Assembly: GCA_009929055.1 (NCBI GenBank) | Contig: SABI01000043.1 | Location: 1 to 13,157, forward strand | DNA: 13,157 nucleotides | Direction of reading: 5' to 3' | Source: Spirochaetia bacterium | Lineage (GTDB): Bacteria; Spirochaetota; Spirochaetia; Sphaerochaetales; Sphaerochaetaceae | Shown here: piece by piece, positions 13,048-13,157 of the stretch | Layout of the letters: every line of letters begins with the position of its first letter | Numbering within the stretch: the stretch's first letter is position 1 | The notes under the pieces: model-generated | What the model was told of the DNA's origin: nothing | Seen by the model: only the letters and a program-made list of their open reading frames with translations | Database searches by the model: none | Translations under genes and position numbers: made by a program

Positions 13048-13067
13048 ATTATCCTGTCTACCAATCC
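13048..13067 (-). repeat. Right arm of the 20-bp imperfect inverted repeat
   Basis: On the - strand this reads GGATTGGTAGACAGGATAAT, the partner of 12884-12903. It begins 33 bp beyond the transposase stop codon. Confidence 0.75.
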
Positions 13068-13099
13068 CTCTCACCCTAATAATTGCTAAATTCTATTGT

Positions 13100-13157
13100 C
13101 TACTGAATTTTGTTGTTCATCATACCCCAAATATAACACGATAATTCTCTTGCTACA
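13100..13157 (-). CDS. C-terminal end of an IS110-family transposase, 5' part outside the window
   Basis: Reading leftward from the window edge, 18 codons end in TAG at 13102-13100. They spell VARELSCYIWGMMNNKIQ. The VARELxxFIWGMM pattern is the characteristic C-terminus of IS110/IS1111-type (DEDD) transposases, the serine-assisted recombinases guided by bridge or seek RNA. Only this tail is visible, so whether the full gene is intact, and whether it belongs to the IS110 or IS1111 group, cannot be decided here. It points towards the troA-type pseudogene. The call rests on motif recognition in a short peptide. Confidence 0.7.
   Translation of the reverse strand, partial: VARELSCYIWGMMNNKIQ

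Larger units (their letters stand above)
12814..13099. other. Non-coding flank between the troA-type pseudogene and the IS110-type transposase tail
   Basis: No gene is supported on either strand; the + frame open at 12956-13144 has no family signature or ribosome-binding site and runs through the inverted repeat. The interval holds the paired repeats at 12884-12903 and 13048-13067, an inner hairpin at 12918-12961, and TAGACAG occurring three times (12891-12897 on +, 12977-12983 and 13054-13060 on -). If the transposase is intact beyond the edge, this is its 3' flank and probably includes the element's end. Confidence 0.55.

Noticed and set aside
12956..13144. 62-codon open frame on the plus strand
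   Set aside because: It runs antisense through the IS110-type tail and through the right inverted-repeat arm, has no start signals and no family resemblance.
1..13157. CRISPR array, tRNA or rRNA genes
   Set aside because: No regularly spaced repeats and no tRNA-like cloverleaf or rRNA sequence was noticed on either strand.

Overview
This AT-rich window (about one third G+C where I counted) is best explained as a piece of a spirochaete chromosome. The strongest taxonomic clue is a single gene fusing cytidylate kinase to a six-repeat ribosomal protein S1, an arrangement known from Treponema pallidum. A relaxed lipobox on a lipoprotein, a decayed TroA-like metal-binding protein gene and a formylglycine-enzyme-like C-terminus also fit. 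The species cannot be told from this sequence.

Layout. Positions 1-141 (+) hold the last 46 codons of a protein with a formylglycine-generating-enzyme (SUMF1-type) fold, much richer in G+C than the rest. Positions 142-625 hold no convincing gene. A conserved housekeeping block, all on the + strand, runs from 626 to 12452. It starts with rpe-dtd (4-nt overlap) and recA, which ends in a strong intrinsic terminator. A new promoter, whose -35 box lies inside the terminator's 3' arm, starts scpA-scpB-rluB-cmk/rpsA, a tightly packed set with overlaps of 1 and 4 nt. A membrane-anchored TPR protein, an unrecognised lipoprotein, mazG, an orphan family-5 solute-binding protein and a GntR/RCK_C regulator resembling the c-di-AMP sensor BusR follow on the same strand. 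From 12453 the DNA is eroded. It contains a multiply frameshifted and deleted troA/znuA-type pseudogene (about 12523-12813), a roughly 184-bp interval bounded by 20-bp inverted repeats (12884-13067), and the C-terminus of an IS110-family transposase entering on the - strand from the right edge.

How the genes work together. Rpe serves the pentose phosphate pathway. Dtd removes D-amino acids from tRNA. RecA carries out recombination. ScpA and ScpB are the non-SMC subunits of condensin. RluB-type pseudouridine synthase and S1 serve the ribosome, and Cmk supplies CDP/dCDP. MazG hydrolyses nucleoside triphosphates. Both operon-leading genes, rpe and scpA, lack a Shine-Dalgarno sequence and start within a few bases of the predicted transcription start, unlike the internal genes. 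This suggests leaderless mRNAs.

Most notable for follow-up: the FGE-like tail as a possible diversity-generating-retroelement variable region, the inverted-repeat interval next to the IS110 transposase tail (possible bridge/seek RNA or MITE), the BusR-like regulator in a probable spirochaete, and a compositional patch inside the cmk/rpsA gene.
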